A stretch of 24,240 nt of DNA from Dissophora ornata (Eukaryota > Mortierellomycota > Mortierellomycetes > Mortierellales > Mortierellaceae): the NCBI GenBank assembly GCA_025201705.1, contig MU617079.1, positions 1 to 24,240 of the forward strand. Direction: 5' to 3'. Shown here one piece after another: positions 1 to 9,414 of the stretch. Below the pieces are notes generated by a model. The model was not told where the DNA came from, made no database searches, and was given only the letters and a program-made list of their open reading frames with translations. The position numbers and the translations under genes are program-made. Position 1 is the stretch's first letter; every line of letters begins with the position of its first letter.

Positions 1-466
1 TCTAATTTTTTTTTTTGCTTGTCTTTTTTATTTATTTGTTTGGTTGTTTTTGATTTTTTTTTTCTCACTTCCATTCGGGGGCCACCTGCCTTTCAAAGGA
101 TTGCTTGATATTTTTCGAGAGATGTAGAACAGACAATCCCAATTTTTTTTTCTTTTTTTTTCAATTTGTCAGGGTTTCCAATAAAATGGGTTAGGAGAGG
201 GTCCTGTGTCGTCTAATGAAAACACCTTTTCAGGTCAGGAGTTTGTTTCCCAGTTTGCCTCAATACCACTTTCGCTCTCTCATCGTCTCTACTCACAAAG
301 AAGACTTCGCCCAACCTACTCAACAGACACACGCACGGCTCACGCCCTTGCTTCATTAAGGTATTATCACGTTTCAAAACCGCCGATATTGTCCGCACAC
401 AATGTGGTATTTGTTTCTGTCTCTTGATGAGCTTTTATTCTTTTACTCTTTTCTTTGCATCCAGTC
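1..466. other. Non-coding left edge with T-tracts and leader-like sequence
   Basis: No convincing coding region is visible. Long T-runs occupy about 8-65 and 142-165. From about 265 to 465 the plus strand is pyrimidine- and CA-rich, like a fungal 5' leader, and runs up to an ATG at 467 that opens the decayed gene. It may therefore be that gene's old promoter and leader, which is inference. Confidence 0.4.
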
Positions 467-1000
467 ATGGGCGTCCGCGAACTCTCAGGAGAGAATAGCG
501 AACGCGACGGGCATTGTGCAGGCGAAAATGAACGGCAAGGAATTTCACGTTGACATGAACGGTACTTACTACGAGTTGATGAAGGCGCGAGTCTAATTCT
601 GTTCGTACAAAGGTACACGACCACGCTGAAGCGTGACACCAAGACCGCCAACCTGCACATGCCACAGATGGAGGATGCGCCAGAGCGACCCGAGTCGACA
701 GACCCGAACGATCCCCAAGCGGACCTTCTAAGGCGTGCGAACATGCTCTTTCGTCTCAAAGATAAGCTTGCTTTGGCGACGAGCGGACCCAACAGCCCCG
801 ACTCTGTCGTCATTGACAAAGATGGGATGTTACAGGATGGCACGGACCAACAGGGAGTTATGGTAATGAATCTTCTTGAGGTGTGAATGCTGGATTTAGC
901 ATGGGTCCACTAGTGATTATTTCTTCGGTGGGATCAGATGAATATGCGACTGATGTCGACGGATGCTACAAGTCCGAGGCAGGCTTTCTCAGGATTTGGT
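467..1000 (+). pseudogene. Decayed coding sequence, possibly XPG/FEN-like nuclease N-terminal part
   Basis: Coding-like peptides continue across changes of frame. An ATG at 467 gives MGVREL. Another frame at about 525-593 gives GKEFHVDMNGTYYELMKA and then a stop. The first frame is open again from 599 to 886. A third frame from about 904 gives VIISSVGSDEY. The order resembles XPG/FEN-type nucleases: MGVxxL start, a GK..(A/H)VD strand, then a (V)VSxDSD-like acidic motif, here with an acidic residue missing. No splice pair joins the frames cleanly, so indels are more likely than introns. The family match is by eye and weak; this could be a lineage-specific fungal protein of another type. Confidence 0.35.
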
Positions 1001-1581
1001 GGGGTCACTTACTCTCGCTACCTGCAGAGAAGCGACCTGTGTTCTGTCCCCAGCCGAAGCTCCGGGATGCGTTTGTGATGATACCGGAGCGAGCAATGTG
1101 TAGAATCCTATGGGGAGGAACAGCTCGGCCAAGACGATCGTGGAGACGATTTTGAGTTCCGCATACGCGTCGGGTTATGTTGATTCGGACTGTGGAAGAG
1201 TGCTTGAGACGCTTTTCTACGGGCGAAGAAGACCCATTGGCCACCTCAACGACGGAGGGCCAGACCTGAGACGAGTCACATGGAGCCCTGGATCCAGTTA
1301 TGCGTATCGAGAAAGTGTTGCCGGATGAGGACGCTGTCGCCAGGATACTCCGGGGGAAAATACCAAAGTGTCTCGGGTGGGACCATGGGTAGTTGGTGGC
1401 GGCGACTTTATGTCTGATCGAGCACGAACGCGACTGGAATGGAACACCGAACCCGGGGATCCATCTGCGACCAACCTGATGACACGTCGAGCAGCTTTAT
1501 ACTCGCCCACCACTGCGGCGCAATCCGAAAGAGAGCGAGCCAAAAACAGGAGGCCTCAAGTGGTGCCGGGCGAGGGTATCG
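1001..1581 (+). pseudogene. Middle part of the decayed gene, frame-broken
   Basis: Coding-like composition persists but no single frame is open throughout. One frame from 1192 gives VEECLRRFSTGEEDPLATS and then stops at 1267. Nearby, peptides rich in charged residues appear in alternating frames up to about 1580. I recognise no domain. The stretch lies between the possible nuclease-like front and the TnpB/Fanzor-like end, on the same strand, so it is probably the middle of one degenerated gene. It could also hold the ends of two adjacent dead genes. Confidence 0.35.
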
Positions 1582-2187
1582 ATGGAGGACTTTAGGCGAG
1601 GGATGTCGACCCAGATGGAGCCAGGACAGACGTACAATCCATCCAAGAGATCGAGAGTTGTTTGCCCCCAAATGGCCAAGAAATCGTGGAGGATTTCGAG
1701 GATGCTGTTCGTGTCAGAGTGTCTATGGATCCCTTGTTTCGAGAGTTTTGAAGGCTCACGACACATGAAAAAAGCCGCCTGGGAGGAGAAGAAAGCCGTT
1801 CGCACCGAACTGGATGTGACTGCAATCCTGCGCCTTCGTGGACCGGGGCTGTGTCTTATTGCTATTGGCAACGGCAAGTTTCGAACGGGGATAAACTTGG
1901 CTACCAAGCATAAGACATTACAGAGTCATTTTGCCGTCATTTATGCCATCATTTATGCCGCGATAAACAATTATTCACTTGCTCAGATGTCAACGCTATG
2001 CTATTATGGGACCATTCAATAACCACCAATCTTCTATCTAACGTGGGGCGAGCACTTGGCCACATTGTCGTTTTTGGTTGATGAACATCTATCTTTGACC
2101 GTTTGCCCAGCTTGCCCTGCCCGAGGAAAGACTTTCAAAAAGGTCTTACCAAGTTATCCCTGCGGCTGGCAACAGTCGAAGGGATAG
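1582..2187 (+). pseudogene. TnpB/Fanzor-like RuvC and zinc-ribbon remnant
   Basis: The frame opening at 1582 carries HMKKAAWEEKKAVRTELD and then, at about 1835-1895, CLIAIGNGKFRTG. That matches the glycine-rich RuvC-II region (xxGNGxF) of Fanzor and TnpB-like proteins. After a stop at 2022 and a frame change, 2077-2115 reads VDEHLSLTVCPAC, the RuvC-III Asp-Glu followed by the first zinc-ribbon CxxC (family form DE..TS..C..C). VGRALGHIVVF, in a further frame at about 2043-2076, is the usual preceding strand. Such proteins are RNA-guided nucleases carried by transposons. The RuvC-I motif is not recognisable, the second CxxC is missing, and several frame breaks make the copy inactive. It ends about 90 bp from the convergent thioesterase gene. 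Confidence 0.5.
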
Positions 2188-2276
2188 AAGGCGCATAATA
2201 ATGAACCAACTTGCATAATTTTCAATTACAACTCTCTCTCATTTATAAATCTATAAGCAGGCTACAATGCAGTCAT

Positions 2277-4524
2277 TCACATGCCCAAGTTCTTTCGATT
2301 CAAATGCCCCATCTTGACACCCTCCTTCCTCCTACGCTTGCCCTCCAAGTACAGCATCGACTCTGCATAGGTTCGCGGCATGGCCTTTGGCGTAGCACGG
2401 CCCTCCTGTGGGTCCGTGAACGTGAACCAAAACTTGTTCGTTTCCTCCCTCGTTCCCTTCTGGATGTCTAGGACATCAGCTTTCACCATGACCTGGAAAG
2501 AGTGGTGGTCTCCTCCTTCAGAGTACGCAATCTGGGAATCCAGGGCGAGAAAGGTTCCGATGGGGACGGGCTTCCGGAACGAGATCTCATCCAGGGCAAG
2601 GAACGTGGGACGGTAATTGATGAACACGGACGCGTTGCAGAACGCAAGTTCGTAGGCGAGACGCATTAGGTAGCCGCCAAAGATCTATTAACATCTCAAA
2701 GAGTGAATGAAATATTAGACGTGCCCTTTTTTTTTGGTTAAACTACACGCGATGTATTGGTGTCCGTTACCTTGTCGTGGATGTTGCGATCCTGGGGTTG
2801 CATAATCTGAATGGCGCTCATCTTTGTGTCAGCCATCCACTGAATATCATCCGGCTTTTCGATCTTCAGATGTGGGTCATCGTACTTGGAGTACTCCAGA
2901 TACAGGTCATGAATCAAAAAGCGTTCCTCCTCTGTTGGCGGTCGCTTCGTGAGCGCCTGCTCTGCAGCGAGACGCTTCCTGGCTTTATGATCTATTCATT
3001 TCGCCACACGTAACCATAAAAGTATCGGTTGTTAGGGCGATTTTGTTGTTGTTGTTTAAACCCTGTGGGCGTCAGAAAATGAAAAGAAACCCCTATTATT
3101 ACCTTCACCCATCTGGAACAGTTTCTTCTCGGCTTCATTCTGCATCAGAACTGGGTTGACCTGCGCAGCCTTGCCGGTGAGAGTATCAATAGCAACCATG
3201 GTGAATCGAGCGACCAAAATCGTGTCGCCGCGCTTCTCAGGGTGCTCCGCCGACACTTCTTCCATTTTCATGAACACTTTTACGTAAAAAAAAAAAAAAA
3301 AAAGTCGACAAAGGACGGATGAAACCTGATCAGCACACATTCTGCTATTCTGGCCCATGGCCAATATCCCAATCGTTTTCAAATTTGCATTAGCGCATCG
3401 GCGCCTCTTGTACCTTCCATGGAACTGTATCCCACATAGGTGACATGTCCCGAAAGGCGTAGGTCGCTGACTCCAAAAGGTTTCAAGATATCGATCCTGT
3501 CCACTGAAGCAGTGACAATCGTCAACGGTGAGCTATTGGGCTTGCCATCGTCACAGTGTTTGTATGAGATGGCGCCCGCCAACGCGTCCAGATCCTCCAT
3601 AATCTTGCCGTGTCTATTCCGGTTCTCACAGACGGCATCAGTAAACGCGAATTACACAGCAAGGTGACGCAAGTGAGGTGGGCAAAACTCAATCAAAAAA
3701 TAAGTAAATACCTGACAGTTCCTCCAAAGTTGATGTACTCCTCCAAAAGATCCTTGTCTGTCGTGAACGGCAAAATAACTTCTGTAAATGATTCCTCCAT
3801 CTTCTTCAGAACCAGCTCTCTCTTTGCGTACTTCTTGTGTGACCCTTCTCCATTGGACGAAGTCGTCGACGTGGGTGATCCGTGTTCCTGCGCAAGCTTG
3901 TCAATCCAAGAGGTGATGGGCCTCACAGTAAAGACCTTGTTCCCTGCCGACGCCACGATTTCTCCCGTGGGCAGAGGAGCAGTTGCCAGTCTGGGGCCTA
4001 TCATCCATTTGCAATATTGAGAAGATTATTCCCTTGCGAGATTAATGCGATGCGTGTGATTTACTTCAAAAAAAAAAGCGGCTGCTCAAGCCAGCCAATT
4101 TTGCAACCCAGCAGCCCTTCCCCCACGTCCAACAATACAGCTGTCAATGTTTAATTTTGAGCATTTCCGTTAACTCGTCGTTTTTACCTTGCGTGGTGAT
4201 GATCGTTGCCGTCGATCCATCTTGCAAGGAAGCTCCCAGTTTATTGATCAGTTCGTCTGCCTCCTTCTGTCTGTTTGCCGCAGCCTTGATCTGCTCGGAT
4301 GACGACGACGATGATGCCGTCGAGTTCTTAGCGTGACCCTTTGAGGCCGCGAAAAAAAGAGGGTTCTGAGTGTTCAGATGCCTCCTCGATCCCGTAGCTT
4401 CCACTGTTTCGCGAAAGAGGGACGTTGACGGTCGGCATGGGAGGCGAGAGCCGAGCCCTGAGCCGGAGACTCGGCTGCACAAGAGGGAACGAGAGAGTGT
4501 CGATGAACGGGTGAAACGCTGCAT
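2277..4524 (-). CDS. Mitochondrial ACOT9-type acyl-CoA thioesterase
   Basis: Double-hotdog acyl-CoA thioesterase that hydrolyses fatty acyl-CoA to free acid and CoA, probably in mitochondria. Exons on the minus strand: 4188-4524, 3712-3997, 3414-3613, 3103-3276, 2771-2991 and 2277-2684; all junctions are GT-AG and in phase, giving about 541 residues. The N-terminus (MQRFTRSSTLSRSLLC) is basic and Ser/Arg-rich like a mitochondrial presequence. The first hotdog contains RHGKIMEDLDALAGAIS followed by VTASVDRIDI. The second opens at residue 407 with IFGGYLMRLAYELAF. Both are hallmarks of the ACOT9/ACOT10 family. The start at 4524 is the first ATG; a longer form from 4563 would need a GTG. The last residues show no peroxisomal signal. 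The C78 gene lies upstream in the same direction. The family call is firm, the substrate range unknown. Confidence 0.9.
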
Positions 4525-4924
4525 TATTGTGATACAGATATGAACATGCACGGATCGTGACACGGGTCAACGGTGAAAGAAATAACTTGCAAAGGGAAAT
4601 GAGGAATGCAAATGTCGAATTGTCCAATGCGTGCCAGAAGGGAGATGCAGGGCGCTAATGAGGAGTGGGGAGGGGGGAAAAAAAAGTAGAGACAGCGTGC
4701 GAAAAACCTTGACTCGCATTTCTTTTATTTCAGGAATAAGTTTTGGCCCCGCCCCTTTGCGGGCGCAGATAGTTCGTGGTTATCGCATATCTTGCCCCCT
4801 CCACCTCTGCACTATTGCACGTCATCGCCATTGCCATGCTGTGTCGGCCCCAGAGTCATGGCGAAGCAGAGCGACGAGCTTGCGGCAACATCTCATCATA
4901 CTGCACACGGTATACTCCTACAGC
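4525..4924. other. Intergenic: thioesterase promoter and C78-gene 3' end
   Basis: This separates two minus-strand genes in tandem. An AATAAA on the minus strand (4724-4729), about 195 bp past the C78 stop, is a candidate poly(A) signal. The remainder up to 4524 should hold the thioesterase promoter and leader. No TATA box or other gene was recognised. Confidence 0.5.
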
Positions 4925-6765
4925 TCAAGGGACTCGAGTGCTGCTGACAAGCTTGCTCTCCTGCGCCTCTCCCTCGTTCCATCCGATCGAGAGCGAATTG
5001 TCTGTCCGGAACAAGCCCAACGCGTTTTTACGCGCACCCGCCGCATTGCCACCACCATCGTGGTAGAGTCCAGAGATGCCAAGTAGCTGGTATTGGGACT
5101 TGGACGCGCCTGCATTGAGCTGCAGTCGAAAGGCCTTCAACAGATATTGCGCGTCCAACAGGCCACGCTCTGCAGCGACCTTGGAACCAAGCGAGGGCGA
5201 GATCGCCTTCGAGAGGGATTCTTCTCGCAGGGTTGGGATTGACCTGTGGAGCCATCGGCCAGGATCAAAGACCAGCAGATTCAGCTCCCCAGTTGCCAGA
5301 ACCTCGACCCCAACAATCGTCCGCGAATGGCCCTGATGTTGCAAATAAAGAGGCGGCTTGGCTGTCTGTATTATCCTCCGATCCGCATCCAACTGCCCAT
5401 AATCCTGGAATGAGTGTACTGGTGGAGCCGTGAGCGGCGACCATGCAGGTGTCCGAAAGTAGTTGTAAATGGCTGACAATAACACAGGGTGGGTGCCATT
5501 TGGCCCAGTTGGTGAGTGAAAATCAAGAACGCTGCAGCGGACCCCGAGCGAACTCAAGACAGACCAAACCTCTGTAGTTCCAATCCACTTCCGAGTTCCT
5601 GCAATCGTATGGCCTAGCTGCTTTGCACCTGCACGGTCGAACCCATTCTTCCACGCGAATTCGATCTGCTGTTGGAGTTCTGGTATTGTGGGGATTCGAC
5701 TGGACCCAGAATTGTCGCTTACGACATCCTGGCGAGCAGCATTTTGGTGCACAACGTAGGACAACATCATTTGCAAGTTTCGATACCCACACCCCCACCC
5801 TCGGTCCGTCTTATCGCCCTGACAAAACACAACCGACGGGTCAGCCAGATAGGCCCGCCTGGTGATCCCTTGAGCCATTGAGACATTGAGTAGTATTCTC
5901 GCACTATTAATCAGCCCCGCTGTTCCAGAGGCACTTGTGGGGGGTTTGGGGACGAATGTGAGCTGGAATGGGCGAGATACCCATGATGGAGATGCTGAAC
6001 TGCTGGAGGAGACATTCTTCAGAAACCCATCCATGGTTGTTTGGCCCGCTGTTTTCGCGGCTTCGGTTGGGCCATCGTGAACACCATCTGCTTCTGAAAA
6101 AGATGTGTTAGCGCGCCTTCTAATGCCGTCTTCCTTGTAGAAAGCCGTTGTGTCTGTAGACTGGCTCCGCTCTCTCTTTCTGGGAATGAAGCCTTCGCCG
6201 TGAACACTAAGCTATAGATCCGCGTAGTGATGGTTGTTAGCAGATTCTCGATACTCATTCAAGACGGATGTTCAAACGAGGTCGTGGGCTGTGTTCATGA
6301 ACCAGTTACCTTGGTGTTGGCAGCTCCTGTGCTTGATTGACCCTGGATTCGCTCCGCTAGGTGTCTGTCCGTATGCTCCACCATCTTCTCGATGCTGACT
6401 ACATTGTGATCAATAGAGTGGCAGTTAGAGGCGGCTATTACAGAGGTGACCAGGCCATGTCTAGTACAGCAGCAAGCCCTACCGATCATACGGCAGCCAG
6501 GCGCATCGCACTCCACTGTGGATTGGCCAGACAACGGGGGTTCCGCGACATCGAGCGACATGTCTGTACGGACAGGCTCACTGGCCTGGTGCACAGGCTG
6601 ATCCTCGCCCGCAAAGTGGCTGTGGACATGGCTCTCGAATAAGGACATGTCCCCGAAAAAGACGTCGCTGCACATGGGACAGATACGGCAGTCTCTACCC
6701 CGGCCATTCCACGCGGTGCGACTAGTGCCGTTGGAGCTGCCGGTGTTGCTGCTGGTGTGTGCCAT
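4925..6765 (-). CDS. Zinc-finger C78 peptidase, ZUP1/ZUFSP-like
   Basis: Cysteine peptidase of family C78, which contains UFM1-specific proteases and the K63-linkage deubiquitinase ZUP1. Exons on the minus strand: 6483-6765, 6310-6398 and 4925-6211, giving about 552 residues. Finger 1 is C29-x2-C32-x13-H46-x3-H50. Splicing out 6399-6482 creates finger 2 as C86-x4-C91-x11-H103-x3-H107, which supports that intron. The catalytic Cys265 lies in RGWGCGYRNLQMML, His419 in HQGHSRTIVGVE and Asp440 in VFDPG. The His-Asp spacing of 21 equals that which I recall for human ZUP1. The ATG at 6765 precedes the fingers. N-terminal fingers favour ZUP1-type polyubiquitin cleavage (genome maintenance) over UFM1 processing, but sequence alone does not settle this. 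It shares a 251-bp divergent promoter with calnexin. Confidence 0.88.
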
Positions 6766-7016
6766 GGCGAGGCGGATGCGTCGATGGGATGGTGATCGCA
6801 GGCGTCGGGTTATTTTTGGTGGCAGGCGTCCCAGAGGTTGACACGTCAGCGGGATAATTATGGGAATAGAATGAAATGGACCGAGCCCGACTCCTCCATC
6901 GCGGCACTGAGAGCGTTAATAACCCGCGCGTTCCTCGTCCTCGTCTTTTGTTCTTTAGTTCCCTTCCCCATCCCTTCCTCATTCTCCCTCGACTCTTTGA
7001 TTCCTCTATCCCCACA
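6766..7016. promoter_or_regulatory. Shared divergent promoter of the C78 peptidase and calnexin genes
   Basis: Only 251 bp separate the two start codons on opposite strands, so both promoters must lie here or overlap. The calnexin side, about 6920-7016, is strongly pyrimidine-rich, as fungal leaders often are. No TATA box is evident. A UPRE-like core lies at 6842-6848. Confidence 0.7.
6842..6848 (-). promoter_or_regulatory. UPRE-like bZIP site (TGACGTG)
   Basis: The minus strand reads TGACGTG, the core of the unfolded-protein response element bound by XBP1/ATF6 in animals and similar to Hac1-type sites in fungi. It lies about 170 bp upstream of the calnexin ATG and 77 bp from the C78-gene ATG. 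Calnexin is a standard target of this pathway, so the placement is sensible. A single 7-mer can arise by chance. Confidence 0.45.
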
Positions 7017-9101
7017 ATGACTCGCATCTCCTTGGGTTTGGTCAGTCTCCTGGCATTGTCCTCTGCCGTGAGCATGGTCAATGCGCATGGCGGACACCAC
7101 GGTCACGACCATGGCCACGACCACGACCAGAAACAGTTCAAAATGCCCGGCGACCCCGGCTATACCACCGTCGCCGCCGACATTCCAGAGTTCAAGGTAA
7201 AAACAAAGCAAACGCGGCTGCCTGTCTTGATATTTCAAGAAAGATCCATGCTCTGATCTTGTCGCGAGAGTGATCTTGCTAACGCGTTCTCGCGCGCTTC
7301 TTGTTTTTTTTTTCCACGAAAACGTAAAAAAACGATACAGGCCACTACAATCAAGGCACCCTTCTTGGAGCAGTTTGCCGAGAACTGGTCTGATCGCTGG
7401 ACTGCCAGCGAGGCCACCAAGGAGACAACCTCCGAGGGCGAGGTCTTTAGCTATGTTGGTCAATGGAACGTTGAGGAGCCCACCGTCTACCCCGGCATTA
7501 AGAACGATCTCGGTCTCGTCGCCAAGACCGCTGCTGCTCACCACGCCATCTCGGCCTCGCTGCCAGAAGTCGTCGATAACAAGGACAAGGCTCTTGTGGT
7601 CCAGTAAGTCGATCAATGCATTCCTCTCTCTCTATCTTCCCAATACCATCACCATCTCTGTGTAAAATTAACGCAATTGCTTCTCGCCGACTAGATACGA
7701 AGTCAAGGCCCAGCAGGGATTGGAGTGCGGTGGTGCATACATGAAGCTGCTGACCGACTCTCCTGAGGGCATCAAGTTCAAGGAGTTCTCCAACGAAACC
7801 CCCTACACTATCATGTTTGGACCCGACAAGTGCGGAGGCACGAACAAGGTCCACTTTATTTTCCGCCACAAGAACCCTATCACGGGCGCGTACGAGGAGA
7901 AGCACCTCCAGTCCGCACCTATGGCCAAGCTGAACACTTTCAGCAACCTTTACACCTTGATTGTCCAGTATGTCCTTGTATCGCGTTAATTGACATGGAT
8001 TCGTATAGTTCTCTTTTCGTGACGAGTCACTAACGCACGCGGCAACCTCTTCTTAAAAGGCCCGATCAGACTTTTGAGATCAGGATCAACGGCGATGTCG
8101 CTTCATCTGGATCGCTCCTGGATAGCTTCCAGCCCCCAGTCAACCCGCCCAAAGAGATTGACGACTCTAGTGACAGCAAACCCTCAGACTGGGTCGAGGA
8201 AGCCAAGATTCCTGACCCCAAGACTGCCAAGCCTGAAGACTGGGATGAGGACGCACCAGCTCGCATCTTGGATGAGGAGGCCACCAAGCCCAGCGACTGG
8301 CTGGAGGACGAGGTGCCCGAGGTTGCGGACCCTGATGCAGTCAAGCCCGATGATTGGGATGATGAGGAGGATGGCGACTGGATCGCACCAGCGGTTCCTA
8401 ACCCCAAGTGCCAGGATAACGGATGCGGCGAGTGGGTCCGCCCCTACATCTCCAACCCTGCCTACAAGGGCAAGTGGTCTGCACCTATGATCGACAACCC
8501 TGAGTACAAGGGTGTCTGGGCACCGCGCAAGATCGCCAACCCCGGCTTTTTCGAGGACTTGCACCCGTCCAACTTTGACAAGATTGGCGCAGTTGGGTTC
8601 GAGATCTGGACGATGCAGAAGGACATTCTCTTTGATAACATTTACATTGGACACTCTGTCGAAGACGCAGAGGCGCTGGCCGCCGAGAGCTGGGAGATCA
8701 AGTACGCATCAGAGAAGAGGCAGGAGGAGCTCTCCAACCCCAAGCCCAAGAGCGTTGACGGTATCCCCGACTTTAAGGAGGACCCTGCGGCCTTTATTGT
8801 TGGACACCTCCGTGAGTTTATCGAGCTCGCCCGTGAGGATCCTATGAACGCGATCCACAGCCGCCCTGTAGTGTCTGCGGCGATTGCAGCAGCTGTCGGT
8901 GTCGCGCTCGGAATGGTCTTGATCTTGGTTGGCTTGTTGACGGCTGTCCCCAAGACGTCGCGGGCTGCAGCAAAGGCAAAGAAGACGGACGAGGCGACAG
9001 CTGATGATGACGAGGACACGACCAAGGTCGAGGGTGAGGGCAGTGCCAAGGAAGAGTCGGCGGTTCGCAAGCGCACGACTGTTGTTGAGAACGACGAATA
9101 A
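7017..9101 (+). CDS. Calnexin, ER lectin chaperone
   Basis: Type I ER membrane chaperone that binds monoglucosylated N-glycoproteins and assists folding. Exons 7017-7196, 7341-7603, 7695-7967 and 8060-9101 give about 585 residues, the usual length. Residues 1-23 form a signal peptide ending VNA, followed by a His-rich stretch. Both calreticulin-family signatures are present: [11 protein letters not shown] and [10 protein letters not shown]. The P-domain spans about 279-405, with KPxDW-type repeats (KPSDW, KPEDW, KPSDW, KPDDW) and then three NPxYKG/NPGFFED-type repeats. A hydrophobic segment at about 511-535 is the membrane anchor. The cytosolic tail of about 50 residues is acidic, ending VENDE, without a classic KKxx or RKxRRE retrieval signal. 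The two CA|GTA donors are phase-consistent with their acceptors. It shares a promoter with the C78 gene. Confidence 0.97.
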
Positions 9102-9227
9102 TTTGACATGGGATCATGGCTCTGCGATCGTTTTACCTTTTTTTTTTATCTTTTTCCTTGCTTCTTTTTCGTATCTCTGACTGCAACACCCCCTCATAGC
9201 ATTCCACACTGGTGTTCGTTCGCCTGA

Positions 9228-9233
9228 AATAAA
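9228..9233 (+). terminator. AATAAA poly(A) signal of calnexin
   Basis: A consensus hexamer lies 127 bp after the calnexin stop codon and before the next start, and is the best candidate for 3' end formation. Confidence 0.55.
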
Positions 9234-9414
9234 CACACTTGATTTCATTTGATTTCGTTTTGGCTGAGCAATAAAAAAAACAAGGTCACAGGACCAGAAG
9301 AGAACATCCATGGCATTTCGCATGAACTGCTTCGCCATCAGCAACACATCAAAACTCCCAACACAACAACACAACAACGCAACACAGCAAAACTCAAACA
9401 CAGCATCACCGAAA

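Noticed and set aside
4525..4563. Longer N-terminus for the thioesterase
   Set aside because: It would start at GTG; the first ATG at 4524 already gives a good mitochondrial presequence.
8264..8530. Repeated motifs in calnexin as a possible tandem-repeat element
   Set aside because: They are the normal P-domain repeats of the family.
8184..8654. Open frame antisense to calnexin exon 4
   Set aside because: It is a shadow frame of the codon-biased P-domain repeats and has no recognisable domain.
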